Below the pieces are notes generated by a model. That model did no database searches. It worked only from the letters and a program-made list of their open reading frames with translations, and had not been told where the DNA came from. This document shows, piece after piece, positions 8,322 through 14,488 of a stretch of 16,017 bases of DNA; within the stretch, counting starts at the first letter, position 1; each line of letters begins with the position of its first letter. Origin of the DNA: JBGOUV01 sp041477815 (GTDB taxonomy: Bacteria > Acidobacteriota > Terriglobia > Bryobacterales > JACQDG01); contig JBGOUV010000127.1 in NCBI GenBank assembly GCA_041477815.1, forward strand, positions 1 to 16,017, given 5' to 3'. The position numbers were made by a program, and so were the translations under genes.

Positions 8322-10960
8322 GCACGCGTGGGGCGGGCCCCCAGGCCCGCGTCGGGCCCCCCGGCCCGACTCTTTCGGTCATGCGCAGGAAAGCCGGTCA
8401 AGGTGCCCGACGCAGCCCAGGGGGGCCGCCCCACCACCTCCTGACCCTGGCGCTCTGCGTGGCATTCGTCGCCCCCGCCGCCCCCCCTCCCAAACTCCTC
8501 TCCCTCCACCTCACCCCCGAAGCCCGCACCCTCCGAGGCAAAAAGTCCTCCCAACAATTCCTAGTAACCGGCCGCTACTCCGACAACCGCGAGCACGACC
8601 TCACCACCGAAGCCCGCTTCACGCTCTCCAACGCCGCCCTCGCCCGCCTGAACGAAGCCGAGTCCGGCCGCGTCTTCGCCACCAGCGACGGACAAACCGT
8701 CCTCACCGCCACCGTCTCCGGCCTCTCCGCCCGGGCCACCCTGAAGATCGAGGGCTCCACTCAAGAACGTCCTTTCAGCTTCGCCCGCGACATCGGCAGC
8801 ATCCTCACCCGCCGCGGCTGCAACGGCGCGGGCTGCCACGGCGGGGTCAAAGGTCAGGCCGGCTTCAAGCTCTCCACCCAGGGAATCCATCCCAAGGAAG
8901 ACTACAAGTGGATCGTCGAGGGCGGCGTATTCCAGGTCCTCTCCGCGGAATCCGGCGGGCCCAGGAAGCCGCGCGTCGATACCAAGAACCCTGACCAGAG
9001 CCTGATCCTGCAGAAGGCCACCATGACCGTGGCGCATGGTGGCGGCCCGCGTTTTGCGAAAGGTTCCGAGGACTACGAGACGATCCTGAACTGGGTGCGG
9101 AACGGCGCCTCCTACGGCGCTGAGGCCAAGAAGGACGATCCCCAGGTTGCCCGCCTGGACGTATTCCCGCGCGACGTTTTCCTCCGCCCCGGCGAAACTC
9201 ACCGCTTCCTGGTCACCGCCTACAACACCGACGGCTCCACCGAGGACTTCACCCACCAGGTGCTCTACGAGCCCGGCCAGTCCGGGGTGGCCACGGTCTC
9301 GTCCGGCGGCCTGATCGAGGCCAAGAAGCCCGGCGAGACCGGCGTCCTCATTAAGGCTGCCGGCCACCTGATCCGCGCGGGCGTGGCCGTCCTCTCCGAG
9401 CCCCTGAAAGACTACCCCAAAGTCACCCGCAACAACCTCATCGACGAGGAAGTCTTCGACAAGCTCCGCCTGTTCAACATCGTTCCCTCGGAGCTTTCCT
9501 CCGACTCCGAATTTCTGCGCCGCGTCTGCCTGGACCTCACCGGCACGCTGCCTCCGCCCGACCGTGTCCGCGAATTTCTCGCCGGCAAGGATCCCAAGAA
9601 GCGCGAGAAGCTGATCGATACCCTCCTGAACACCCCCGAATACATCGACTACTGGACCTTCCGCTTCGCCGACCTGTTCCGCGTGGCCGTGTTTCAGGTA
9701 GGCATAAATCCCAAGTGGACCCAGTATTACTGGGAGTGGATTCGGGAAAACGTCGCCTCCAACAAGCCCTGGGATCAGGTCGCCCTGGAGCGCATCTCCG
9801 CCCAGGGCTACAGCCCTGCCTCGCGTCACTATCTCCCCTACTTCGTCATCCCGCCGCCGCAGGACGGCATGGGCGAGCAGGTGCGCGTGTTCCTGGGTCG
9901 CCGCCTCGATTGCGCCCAGTGCCACGACCACCCTTACGAGCAATGGAGCCAGGACCAGTTCTGGGGCATGACGGCCTTCTTCGGCGCCATGTTCAAGCTG
10001 GGTAGCAACAACACCTCGGTGGTGTTTGACAGCCCCGGCGGCAAGGAGATCGCCGCCGACCTCGCCGGCGCCAAGGACTACCGCGTCCTGCACCCCCGCA
10101 CCAAGCAGGAAGTGGTCCCCATGCTGCTCGACGGCAAACAGATCCCCTACACGCCGACCAATTTCCCGAGACGGGAGCTGGCCCAGTGGATGGTCGCGCA
10201 CCCCTTTTTCGCCGAAGCCGCCGTCAACCGCATGTGGAGCTATTTCTTCGGCCGGGGCATCGCCGATCCGGTCGATAATTTCCGCAGCACCAATCCCCCC
10301 ACCCATCCGCAGCTCCTGCGCCGCCTTTCCGCCCACTTCGTCGAGAACGGCCACGATCTGAAGCGCCTGATGCGGCTGATCGTGCAGTCGCGCACCTACC
10401 AGTTATCCAACCGCGCCAACGCGACCAACGAAGGCGACGAGACGAACTATTCCCACGCGCAACCCCGCCCTCTGGACGCCGAAATATTGCTCGATGCCAT
10501 ATCGGACGTGACCGGCGTCCCCGAAGTCTTCAGCACGGCCATGCCCGACACCAAAGGTCCCGGTGGCCGCGCCCCCGCCGGAACGCGGGCCGTCCAACTG
10601 AAAGAGACCGACATCTACTATTCGCCGTTCCTCGACCTCTACGGGCGGCCCAACCGTTTCTCGGTTCCCGAGCGCAACGCCAGGCCCAATCTCAGCCAGG
10701 CGCTGCATATCCTGGCCGGCTCTACCTATAACGCCAAGCTGGCGTCCAAAGGCTCGCGTCTGGAGCGCTGGCTCCAGCAAGGAACCCCCGACGCTCAAAT
10801 TATCGAAGAGCTCTACTTGGCCGGTTTCGCGCGGTTCCCCACGCCCACGGAAACCGCCGAGCTAACCAAACTGATCGCCCGGACTCCCACGCGCGACGAG
10901 GCCCTGCGGGACCTGCTATGGGCCGTCGTCAGCTCGCGGGAGTTTGCAGAGAACCACTGA
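8318..10960 (+). CDS. DUF1549/DUF1553 (planctomycete-type cytochrome) protein with Ig-like domains
   Basis: 880 residues in the favoured reading. Residues 1-39 are odd (Gly/Pro/Arg-rich) and come from a repeat element; the hydrophobic core LLTLALCVAFVAPAA (41-55) is the signal peptide. An Ig-like domain (~60-146) is followed by a C-x4-C-H site (C168, C173, H174; GCNGAGCHG), the form usual in planctomycete-type cytochrome domains. A second Ig-like domain spans ~270-350. DUF1549 spans ~368-545 and holds a standard CXXCH (C532-H536) in the conserved LDCAQCHDHPYEQW. DUF1553 spans ~615-860 (FPRRELAQWMV, NRMWSYFFGRGI, LMRLIVQSRTYQLS). Covalent heme is likely at C532-C535; exported location is clear. 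The family's reaction is unknown. DUF1501 follows 18 bases downstream, the usual partner. Confidence 0.88.
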   Translation: MSTRGAGPQARVGPPGPTLSVMRRKAGQGARRSPGGPPHHLLTLALCVAFVAPAAPPPKLLSLHLTPEARTLRGKKSSQQFLVTGRYSDNREHDLTTEARFTLSNAALARLNEAESGRVFATSDGQTVLTATVSGLSARATLKIEGSTQERPFSFARDIGSILTRRGCNGAGCHGGVKGQAGFKLSTQGIHPKEDYKWIVEGGVFQVLSAESGGPRKPRVDTKNPDQSLILQKATMTVAHGGGPRFAKGSEDYETILNWVRNGASYGAEAKKDDPQVARLDVFPRDVFLRPGETHRFLVTAYNTDGSTEDFTHQVLYEPGQSGVATVSSGGLIEAKKPGETGVLIKAAGHLIRAGVAVLSEPLKDYPKVTRNNLIDEEVFDKLRLFNIVPSELSSDSEFLRRVCLDLTGTLPPPDRVREFLAGKDPKKREKLIDTLLNTPEYIDYWTFRFADLFRVAVFQVGINPKWTQYYWEWIRENVASNKPWDQVALERISAQGYSPASRHYLPYFVIPPPQDGMGEQVRVFLGRRLDCAQCHDHPYEQWSQDQFWGMTAFFGAMFKLGSNNTSVVFDSPGGKEIAADLAGAKDYRVLHPRTKQEVVPMLLDGKQIPYTPTNFPRRELAQWMVAHPFFAEAAVNRMWSYFFGRGIADPVDNFRSTNPPTHPQLLRRLSAHFVENGHDLKRLMRLIVQSRTYQLSNRANATNEGDETNYSHAQPRPLDAEILLDAISDVTGVPEVFSTAMPDTKGPGGRAPAGTRAVQLKETDIYYSPFLDLYGRPNRFSVPERNARPNLSQALHILAGSTYNAKLASKGSRLERWLQQGTPDAQIIEELYLAGFARFPTPTETAELTKLIARTPTRDEALRDLLWAVVSSREFAENH
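8328..8434. repeat. 107-bp element with imperfect terminal inverted repeats inside the DUF1549 gene
   Basis: The left end GTGGGGCGGGCCCCCAGG (8328-8345) matches the reverse complement of the right end (8417-8434) at 16 of 18 positions. Inside are two perfect hairpins with 4-base loops: 7-bp arms at 8333-8339/8344-8350, and 8-bp arms at 8351-8358/8363-8370. The right end forms a third, with one G-U pair on the minus strand (8432-8415). It starts 10 bases into the DUF1549/DUF1553 gene and is open in that frame. It codes for nothing recognisable and resembles a short non-autonomous palindromic (REP or MITE-like) repeat. Confidence 0.55.
8417..8434 (-). repeat. GTGGGGCGG repeat, inverted copy at the right end of the 107-bp element
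   Basis: Read on the minus strand from 8434 the sequence is GTGGGGCGGCCCCCCTGG, followed by GCTGC. It shares the core and the 7-bp-arm, 4-base-loop layout of the copy at 8328. Confidence 0.5.
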
Positions 10961-10978
10961 AGAACAGGAGTAAACGCT

Positions 10979-12310
10979 ATGATGATCCGGCGCGGCTGCC
11001 AATGCGGAACCGAAGAAGATTTCGGACGCCGCGATTTCCTCAAGATCGGCTCACTCGGCTTCCTCGGCATCCATCTCACCCAGGCGCTGCGCCTCGAAGC
11101 CGCCACCGACACCAAGCCCGCGGGCAAAGCCAAGTCCTGCATCCTGGTCTGGCTCGAAGGCGGCCCCAGCCAGATGGACACCTGGGACCCCAAGAACATC
11201 AGCGGCTTCCGGCCCATCTCCACCAACGTCGCCGGCATCCAGATTTCCGAGCTCCTGCCCAAGCTCGCCAAGCGCATGGACAAACTCGCCCTGGTCCGCA
11301 CCGTGCGCTCCTTCGGCGACGACCATCCCCAGGCCGTCCACTACGCCGCCACCGGCCATCTGCATATTCCCGCGATGCAGTTCCCCAGCTTCGGCTCCAT
11401 CGTGGCCAAGGAGACCGGACCGCTCAACGGCATGCCCCCCTACGTGATCGTGCCCCGCTGGGAGCGCAACCGCCAATACCAGGACTACTTCAAGTCCGCC
11501 TTCCTGGGCCCCGACTACGATCCCATGACCATCCCCGACCCGGCCGACGCGAACTTCCAGGTGGACGACCTCAGCTTGCCGAAGTCCCTGGCCCCGGCGG
11601 CCGTCGAGAACCGCCGCTCCTTCCTGGACGTAGTCGATCATATGTACCGCGATAAGGTGAAGAGCGTCGAGCATACCAAGATGGATGCCTTCCGCCAGAA
11701 AGCCTGGGAGATGATCCTCACGCCGGGCGTCCGCGAGGCCTTCGATCTTTCCAAGGAGTCCGACAAGACCAAGGAAGCCTACGGCAAAGACTCCATCGGC
11801 CAAAGCATGCTGCTCGCCCGTCGCCTGGTGGAGGCCGGCACGCGCTTCGTAACCGCCGCCGGCTACCACGGCAACTCCTGGGACACCCACGCGGATAACG
11901 ACAAGACGCACCGCGACCGCCTAACCCCGCCGCTAGACCGCTCCCTCTCAGTTCTAATCGACGACCTGGTACAGCGCGGCCTCTACGATTCGACCATCGT
12001 TATCGTAATGGGCGAGTTCGGCCGCACCCCCTACGTCAATCCCGGCCTCGGCCGCGATCACTGGCCCATCTGCTGGTCCATCGCGCTGGGCGGCGGCGGC
12101 CTCCGCACCGGCCAGACCGTCGGCAAAAGCGACGAGCGCGGCGCCTACGCCGTCGAGCGCCAGGTCAGCCTCGGCGACGTCTTCGCCACCCTGTATAAGG
12201 CCATGGGTATCCAGTGGGACAAGGAATACATGACCCCCGTCGGCCGCCCCATCAAGATCGCCAACTCGCTGAATGACACTACCGGGGAACCGATCAAGGA
12301 GTTGGTGTAA
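10979..12310 (+). CDS. DUF1501 protein, Tat-exported, alkaline-phosphatase-like fold
   Basis: 443 residues. ATG at 10979 (a second ATG follows directly) with AGGAG 8 bases upstream. A twin-arginine signal GRRDFLKIGSLGFLG at ~16-30 implies export in folded form, often with a bound metal. The DUF1501 hallmarks are all present: CILVWLEGGPSQMDTWDPK (54-72), SWDTHADND around 300-308, GEFGRTPYVN at 345-354 and GRDHWP around 358-363. The Asp/His/Glu residues in these motifs correspond to likely metal ligands in a sulfatase/phosphatase-like fold. That fold assignment comes from family knowledge, and no substrate is known. It is the third gene of the PPC-DUF1549/DUF1553-DUF1501 operon. No strong terminator follows: only a 5-bp stem, AGGGA/TCCCT, at 12343-12361. 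Confidence 0.9.
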   Translation: MMIRRGCQCGTEEDFGRRDFLKIGSLGFLGIHLTQALRLEAATDTKPAGKAKSCILVWLEGGPSQMDTWDPKNISGFRPISTNVAGIQISELLPKLAKRMDKLALVRTVRSFGDDHPQAVHYAATGHLHIPAMQFPSFGSIVAKETGPLNGMPPYVIVPRWERNRQYQDYFKSAFLGPDYDPMTIPDPADANFQVDDLSLPKSLAPAAVENRRSFLDVVDHMYRDKVKSVEHTKMDAFRQKAWEMILTPGVREAFDLSKESDKTKEAYGKDSIGQSMLLARRLVEAGTRFVTAAGYHGNSWDTHADNDKTHRDRLTPPLDRSLSVLIDDLVQRGLYDSTIVIVMGEFGRTPYVNPGLGRDHWPICWSIALGGGGLRTGQTVGKSDERGAYAVERQVSLGDVFATLYKAMGIQWDKEYMTPVGRPIKIANSLNDTTGEPIKELV

Positions 12311-12367
12311 TTGCGTGAGCTGGATCGCAGCGTTAGCCCGACAGGGAGCCGATTAGTCCCTACTCAG

Positions 12368-12373
12368 AGGAGG
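12368..12373 (+). promoter_or_regulatory. Shine-Dalgarno fixing a GTG start at 12379
   Basis: AGGAGG lies 5 bases before GTG 12379, and an in-frame TAG at 12334 closes the frame above. It makes the GTG the likely start of the SEL1-ankyrin gene. Confidence 0.6.
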
Positions 12374-12378
12374 CGGAA

Positions 12379-12675
12379 GTGGGGAACGCACATGACGACG
12401 GCGTCGACACGCTCTTCGGACGGGGTCCCGACGATGTTGACTTCCAAGAATGGTTGAGACGGGCTGAGGGAGGAAACGTCGCTGCTCAAAATAATGTCGG
12501 CGCCTACTATGCGTCTGGGACTGGCGTGCCCCAGGACTACAGAGAAGCGCTGAAATGGTGGCGTCGAGCGGCTGAGCAGGGTGCGGCTGCAGCTCAGTAC
12601 GCGATTGGCAACCTTTACTCGAACGGCCAGGCCGTTCCACAGGACAACAAGCAAGCCGCCACCTATTGGGTCTAG
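12379..12675 (+). CDS. SEL1-repeat fragment (N-terminal piece of the interrupted gene)
   Basis: As the sequence stands, translation from GTG 12379 gives 98 residues: one complete SEL1 repeat (NVAAQNNVGAYYASGTGVPQ) and most of a second (AAQYAIGNLYSNGQAVPQ), stopping at the TAG. Two SEL1 units without capping helices are unlikely to fold as a stable scaffold, so this is best read as a truncated product. Confidence 0.55.
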   Translation: MGNAHDDGVDTLFGRGPDDVDFQEWLRRAEGGNVAAQNNVGAYYASGTGVPQDYREALKWWRRAAEQGAAAAQYAIGNLYSNGQAVPQDNKQAATYWV

Positions 12676-12768
12676 GCAGCCGAGCAGGGATTTGCCGCGG
12701 CCCAATACAACCTGGGTTCTCTGTATCTGCATGGAGAAGGGGTCCCGCATGACCCGGCTCAAGCCTAT

Positions 12769-13791
12769 GTGTGGTTCGATCGCGCTGCCACCGGGTATCA
12801 AGAGCAGATCAATTCGGGCTTCGATGTGCGGAGTTGCAAGAACGACGCCGTTAGGCAGCGTCGGAGGGCGGCATGGCTTCGGCTGATGTTGCAGTGCGGC
12901 AAATTCCTCGGGTTGTGGACCCTTCACCAAGCAGCCAGGACCGGAAACGCAGACTTGGCTCGACAGCTCATCGAGAAGGGTGCCGATGTAAACCTTCGTG
13001 GTGAGAGAAATGGAGGCACGCCACTGATCGGCGCGGCTCTTTGTGGCAAACGCGCGGTATCCGAGTTGCTGATCGCGAACGGCGCGGATGTTAACGCAGG
13101 CAATGAGGACGGGGCAACACCCTTGTATGCGGCAGCCCAGAGTGGATACAAGTCCGTCGTCGAGCTCCTCATCGAGAACCGGGCCGACGTCAACGCTAAG
13201 GCCAAGACCGGCTGGACCCCGTTGATGATAGCGGCGCGTAATGGAAGCACGTCCGTGGTGGAGGTACTCATCAAGAAAGGTGCAGATCTCCACATACAGG
13301 ATAGTAACGGTTTTGGGGCACTTCATGCAGCAGCGCAGAATGGCCATACGGAGACGGTCGACCTACTAGTCACCACGGGCGCAATTGTCGATCCGCATGC
13401 GTCAGGCGGCGAGACGCCGTTATACGTGGCGGCCCACGGCGGACACACCGCTACAGCGGAGTTGCTGATTGCCAAGGGTGCCGACGTTCAAACCAAGATC
13501 AGTCCAAGCGACTCGACGCCTTTGCATTTAGCCGCCATGAAGGGATGTAACGCCCTGGTGCAGCTTCTCATCGCCAAGGGTGCCGACGTCAACGCAAGAA
13601 GCTGCGAAGGTTTCACGCCTCTCTATATGACAGCTTTCGAAGGCCATGCGTCGACTGCGGATCTGCTTATTACCGCAGGCGCCGATGTCACGACACGAAG
13701 TAATGACGGGCTCACGCCTTGGGAAATAGCAGCCCGAAGTGGTCACCAGGACCTCGTTAATTTACTTCGTAAGAGTGGGGCTGAATACTAG
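12769..13791 (+). CDS. Ankyrin-repeat fragment (C-terminal piece of the interrupted gene)
   Basis: The frame after the internal stop first offers GTG at 12769, inside the third SEL1 repeat, and then ATG at 12886; neither has a well-placed Shine-Dalgarno. The piece from 12769 is 340 residues. It carries nine 33-residue ankyrin repeats, from TLHQAARTGNADLARQLIEK to TPWEIAARSGHQDLVNLLRK, with regular TPL-x-x-AA and LLI-x-x-GADVN positions. The array is well preserved, so inactivation would be recent, or this piece is still translated by re-initiation. Confidence 0.6.
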   Translation: MWFDRAATGYQEQINSGFDVRSCKNDAVRQRRRAAWLRLMLQCGKFLGLWTLHQAARTGNADLARQLIEKGADVNLRGERNGGTPLIGAALCGKRAVSELLIANGADVNAGNEDGATPLYAAAQSGYKSVVELLIENRADVNAKAKTGWTPLMIAARNGSTSVVEVLIKKGADLHIQDSNGFGALHAAAQNGHTETVDLLVTTGAIVDPHASGGETPLYVAAHGGHTATAELLIAKGADVQTKISPSDSTPLHLAAMKGCNALVQLLIAKGADVNARSCEGFTPLYMTAFEGHASTADLLITAGADVTTRSNDGLTPWEIAARSGHQDLVNLLRKSGAEY

Positions 13792-13858
13792 AAGTAAGTG
13801 GCGGCAATAGCGTGATACGTGATGAGCGTGTCCGAGGTGACAGACAAGTATGCAACGA

Positions 13859-13867
13859 TGCTAGACT
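13859..13867 (+). promoter_or_regulatory. Extended -10 candidate for a leaderless antitoxin transcript
   Basis: TG-C-TAGACT matches an extended -10 element (TG at 13859-13860, hexamer 13862-13867). Its expected start point, about 7 bases downstream, coincides with the A of the antitoxin ATG at 13874. A poor -35 candidate, GTGACA (13837-13842), is 19 bases away. No usable Shine-Dalgarno is present: GAAG at 13869-13872 is one base from the ATG. Confidence 0.3.
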
Positions 13868-13873
13868 TGAAGT

Positions 13874-14086
13874 ATGAGCCGCGTGGACGAGATTGAAGAC
13901 GCCATTGACCGGTTGCCGCCCGAAGAGTTCAGGCGCCTTGCGCAGTGGTTCCGCGAGCGCGAACAGAAGCGATGGAATGAGGAGTTGGATCGGGATTGCA
14001 GTGCCGGCAGGCTCGGCTTCCTCTTCGACGAAGCCGAAAAAGAGCGCGAAGAAGGGCTTCTTCGTGAGTGGCCGCCGGCAAAATGA
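13874..14086 (+). CDS. Type II antitoxin-like protein of a RelE/ParE-type pair
   Basis: 70 residues, highly charged and helical: MSRVDEIEDAIDRLPPEEFR, a WFREREQKRW segment, then an acidic tail (DEAEKEREEGLLREW). This is the usual make-up of the small antitoxins that pair with RelE/ParE-fold toxins of this subgroup; there is an IEDAIDRLPPEEF-type start and a conserved aromatic/charged middle. Its stop overlaps the toxin start by four bases (ATGA at 14083-14086). The antitoxin would bind and neutralise the toxin and repress its own promoter in the standard type II scheme. It appears intact although the toxin is not. No separate DNA-binding motif is obvious. Confidence 0.75.
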   Translation: MSRVDEIEDAIDRLPPEEFRRLAQWFREREQKRWNEELDRDCSAGRLGFLFDEAEKEREEGLLREWPPAK

Positions 14087-14351
14087 AGTCCGGCGCCAGC
14101 CGGCGATTTTGGGTTCTCTTCCAGAGTCTCCCGGTCGACATTCAGAGGTTGGCCGTCAAGAACTACCAAGTGTGGCGCCAGCACCCGAACCACCCTTCTC
14201 TTCATTTTCGGCGCCTGCAAGGCACCGAGGATCGCTTCACGGTTCGCATCGGCGATCACTATCGAGCGATGGGTCGCTTGCATGCAGGGACCATTACGTG
14301 GTCTGGATCGGCACCCACTCGGAGTATAACCAGCTTGTGCGCTCGCCATAG
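14083..14351 (+). pseudogene. RelE/ParE-like toxin gene with a one-base deletion near its 3' end
   Basis: The first 73 residues from ATG 14083 read as a RelE/ParE-superfamily toxin: SGASRRFWVLFQSLPVDIQR, VWRQHPNHPSLHFRRLQGT, then FTVRIGDHYRAMGRL and TITW. Family members then usually have FWIG-x-H-x-EYD-x-LL. Here the frame changes to SGSAPTRS and ends at 14361, while WIGTHSEYNQLVRSP is present in the next frame and ends at the TAG 14349-14351. Restoring a single T after TGG 14299-14301 would join the two as TWFWIGTHSEYNQLV, giving an 89-residue toxin. The lost segment includes the C-terminal strand and catalytic-region residues, so the toxin as written is probably inactive. Sequencing error at this site is the main alternative. 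Confidence 0.75.
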
Positions 14352-14379
14352 GTCGCGTTAGGACCTGGGACGCCCTTGC

Positions 14380-14475
14380 CTACAGAACTTCGATGTTACC
14401 CCGGATGGCAAGCAAATCGCGTTCGACCGGCTGCGGCAGAATTCTGATATCGTAACGATGGATCTGTTGCGTTAG
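14380..14475 (+). pseudogene. Remnant: last 31 codons of a WD40/PD40 (TolB-type) propeller gene
   Basis: Between the toxin and the isochorismatase gene one frame reads LQNFDVTPDGKQIAFDRLRQ and then NSDIVTMDLLR before a TAG. The F-D-V-T-P-D-G-K-x-I-x-F-D-R-x-R-x-N-S-D-I-V pattern is the typical C-terminal blade of PD40/TolB-like propellers. In acidobacteria these are often at the end of serine/threonine kinases or transcriptional-regulator fusions. An in-frame TAG at 14359-14361 lies just upstream and there is no start codon or room for the rest of the gene. This is therefore a leftover tail, probably from an insertion or deletion that removed the body of the gene. Confidence 0.6.
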
Positions 14476-14488
14476 ACCAGGAGGGCAT

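Larger units (their letters stand above)
12379..13791 (+). pseudogene. SEL1-ankyrin repeat protein gene interrupted by an in-frame TAG
   Basis: One reading frame runs from GTG 12379 to TAG 13791 and is broken only by a TAG at 12673-12675. The stop falls inside the second SEL1 repeat: YWV-stop-AAEQG, where the repeat pattern (compare KWWRRAAEQG one repeat earlier) expects K, R or Q. Homology continues in the same frame on both sides, so this is a nonsense substitution (one base from CAG or AAG) rather than two genes. Intact, the product would have about 470 residues: three SEL1 repeats, a ~45-residue linker, then nine ankyrin repeats. No signal peptide is seen. Both repeat types are protein-binding scaffolds. 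Third-position GC bias is weaker than in the flanking operons, which suggests transfer. A sequencing error or stop readthrough cannot be excluded. Confidence 0.75.

Noticed and set aside
8328..8434. A recent transposon insertion with target-site duplication
   Set aside because: Terminal inverted repeats are present, but I could not identify a clear duplicated target flanking them and there is no transposase gene in the window.
8561..10354. 597-codon open frame on the minus strand opposite the DUF1549/DUF1553 gene
   Set aside because: It mirrors the codon bias of a strong plus-strand gene, gives a low-complexity Gly/Ala/Val/Glu-rich product with no recognisable domain, and the plus strand holds clear conserved motifs.
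12343..12361. Rho-independent terminator after the DUF1501 gene
   Set aside because: Only a 5-bp stem with a 9-base loop and no T-run; too weak to call.
12673..12675. TAG as a recoded codon (pyrrolysine or programmed readthrough)
   Set aside because: The repeat position normally holds an ordinary K, R or Q with no special role, and no recoding structure is evident. Nonsense mutation or sequence error is simpler.
12364..13347. 327-codon minus-strand frame opposite the SEL1-ankyrin gene
   Set aside because: Clear SEL1 and ankyrin repeats on the plus strand explain this stretch; the antisense product has no domain.
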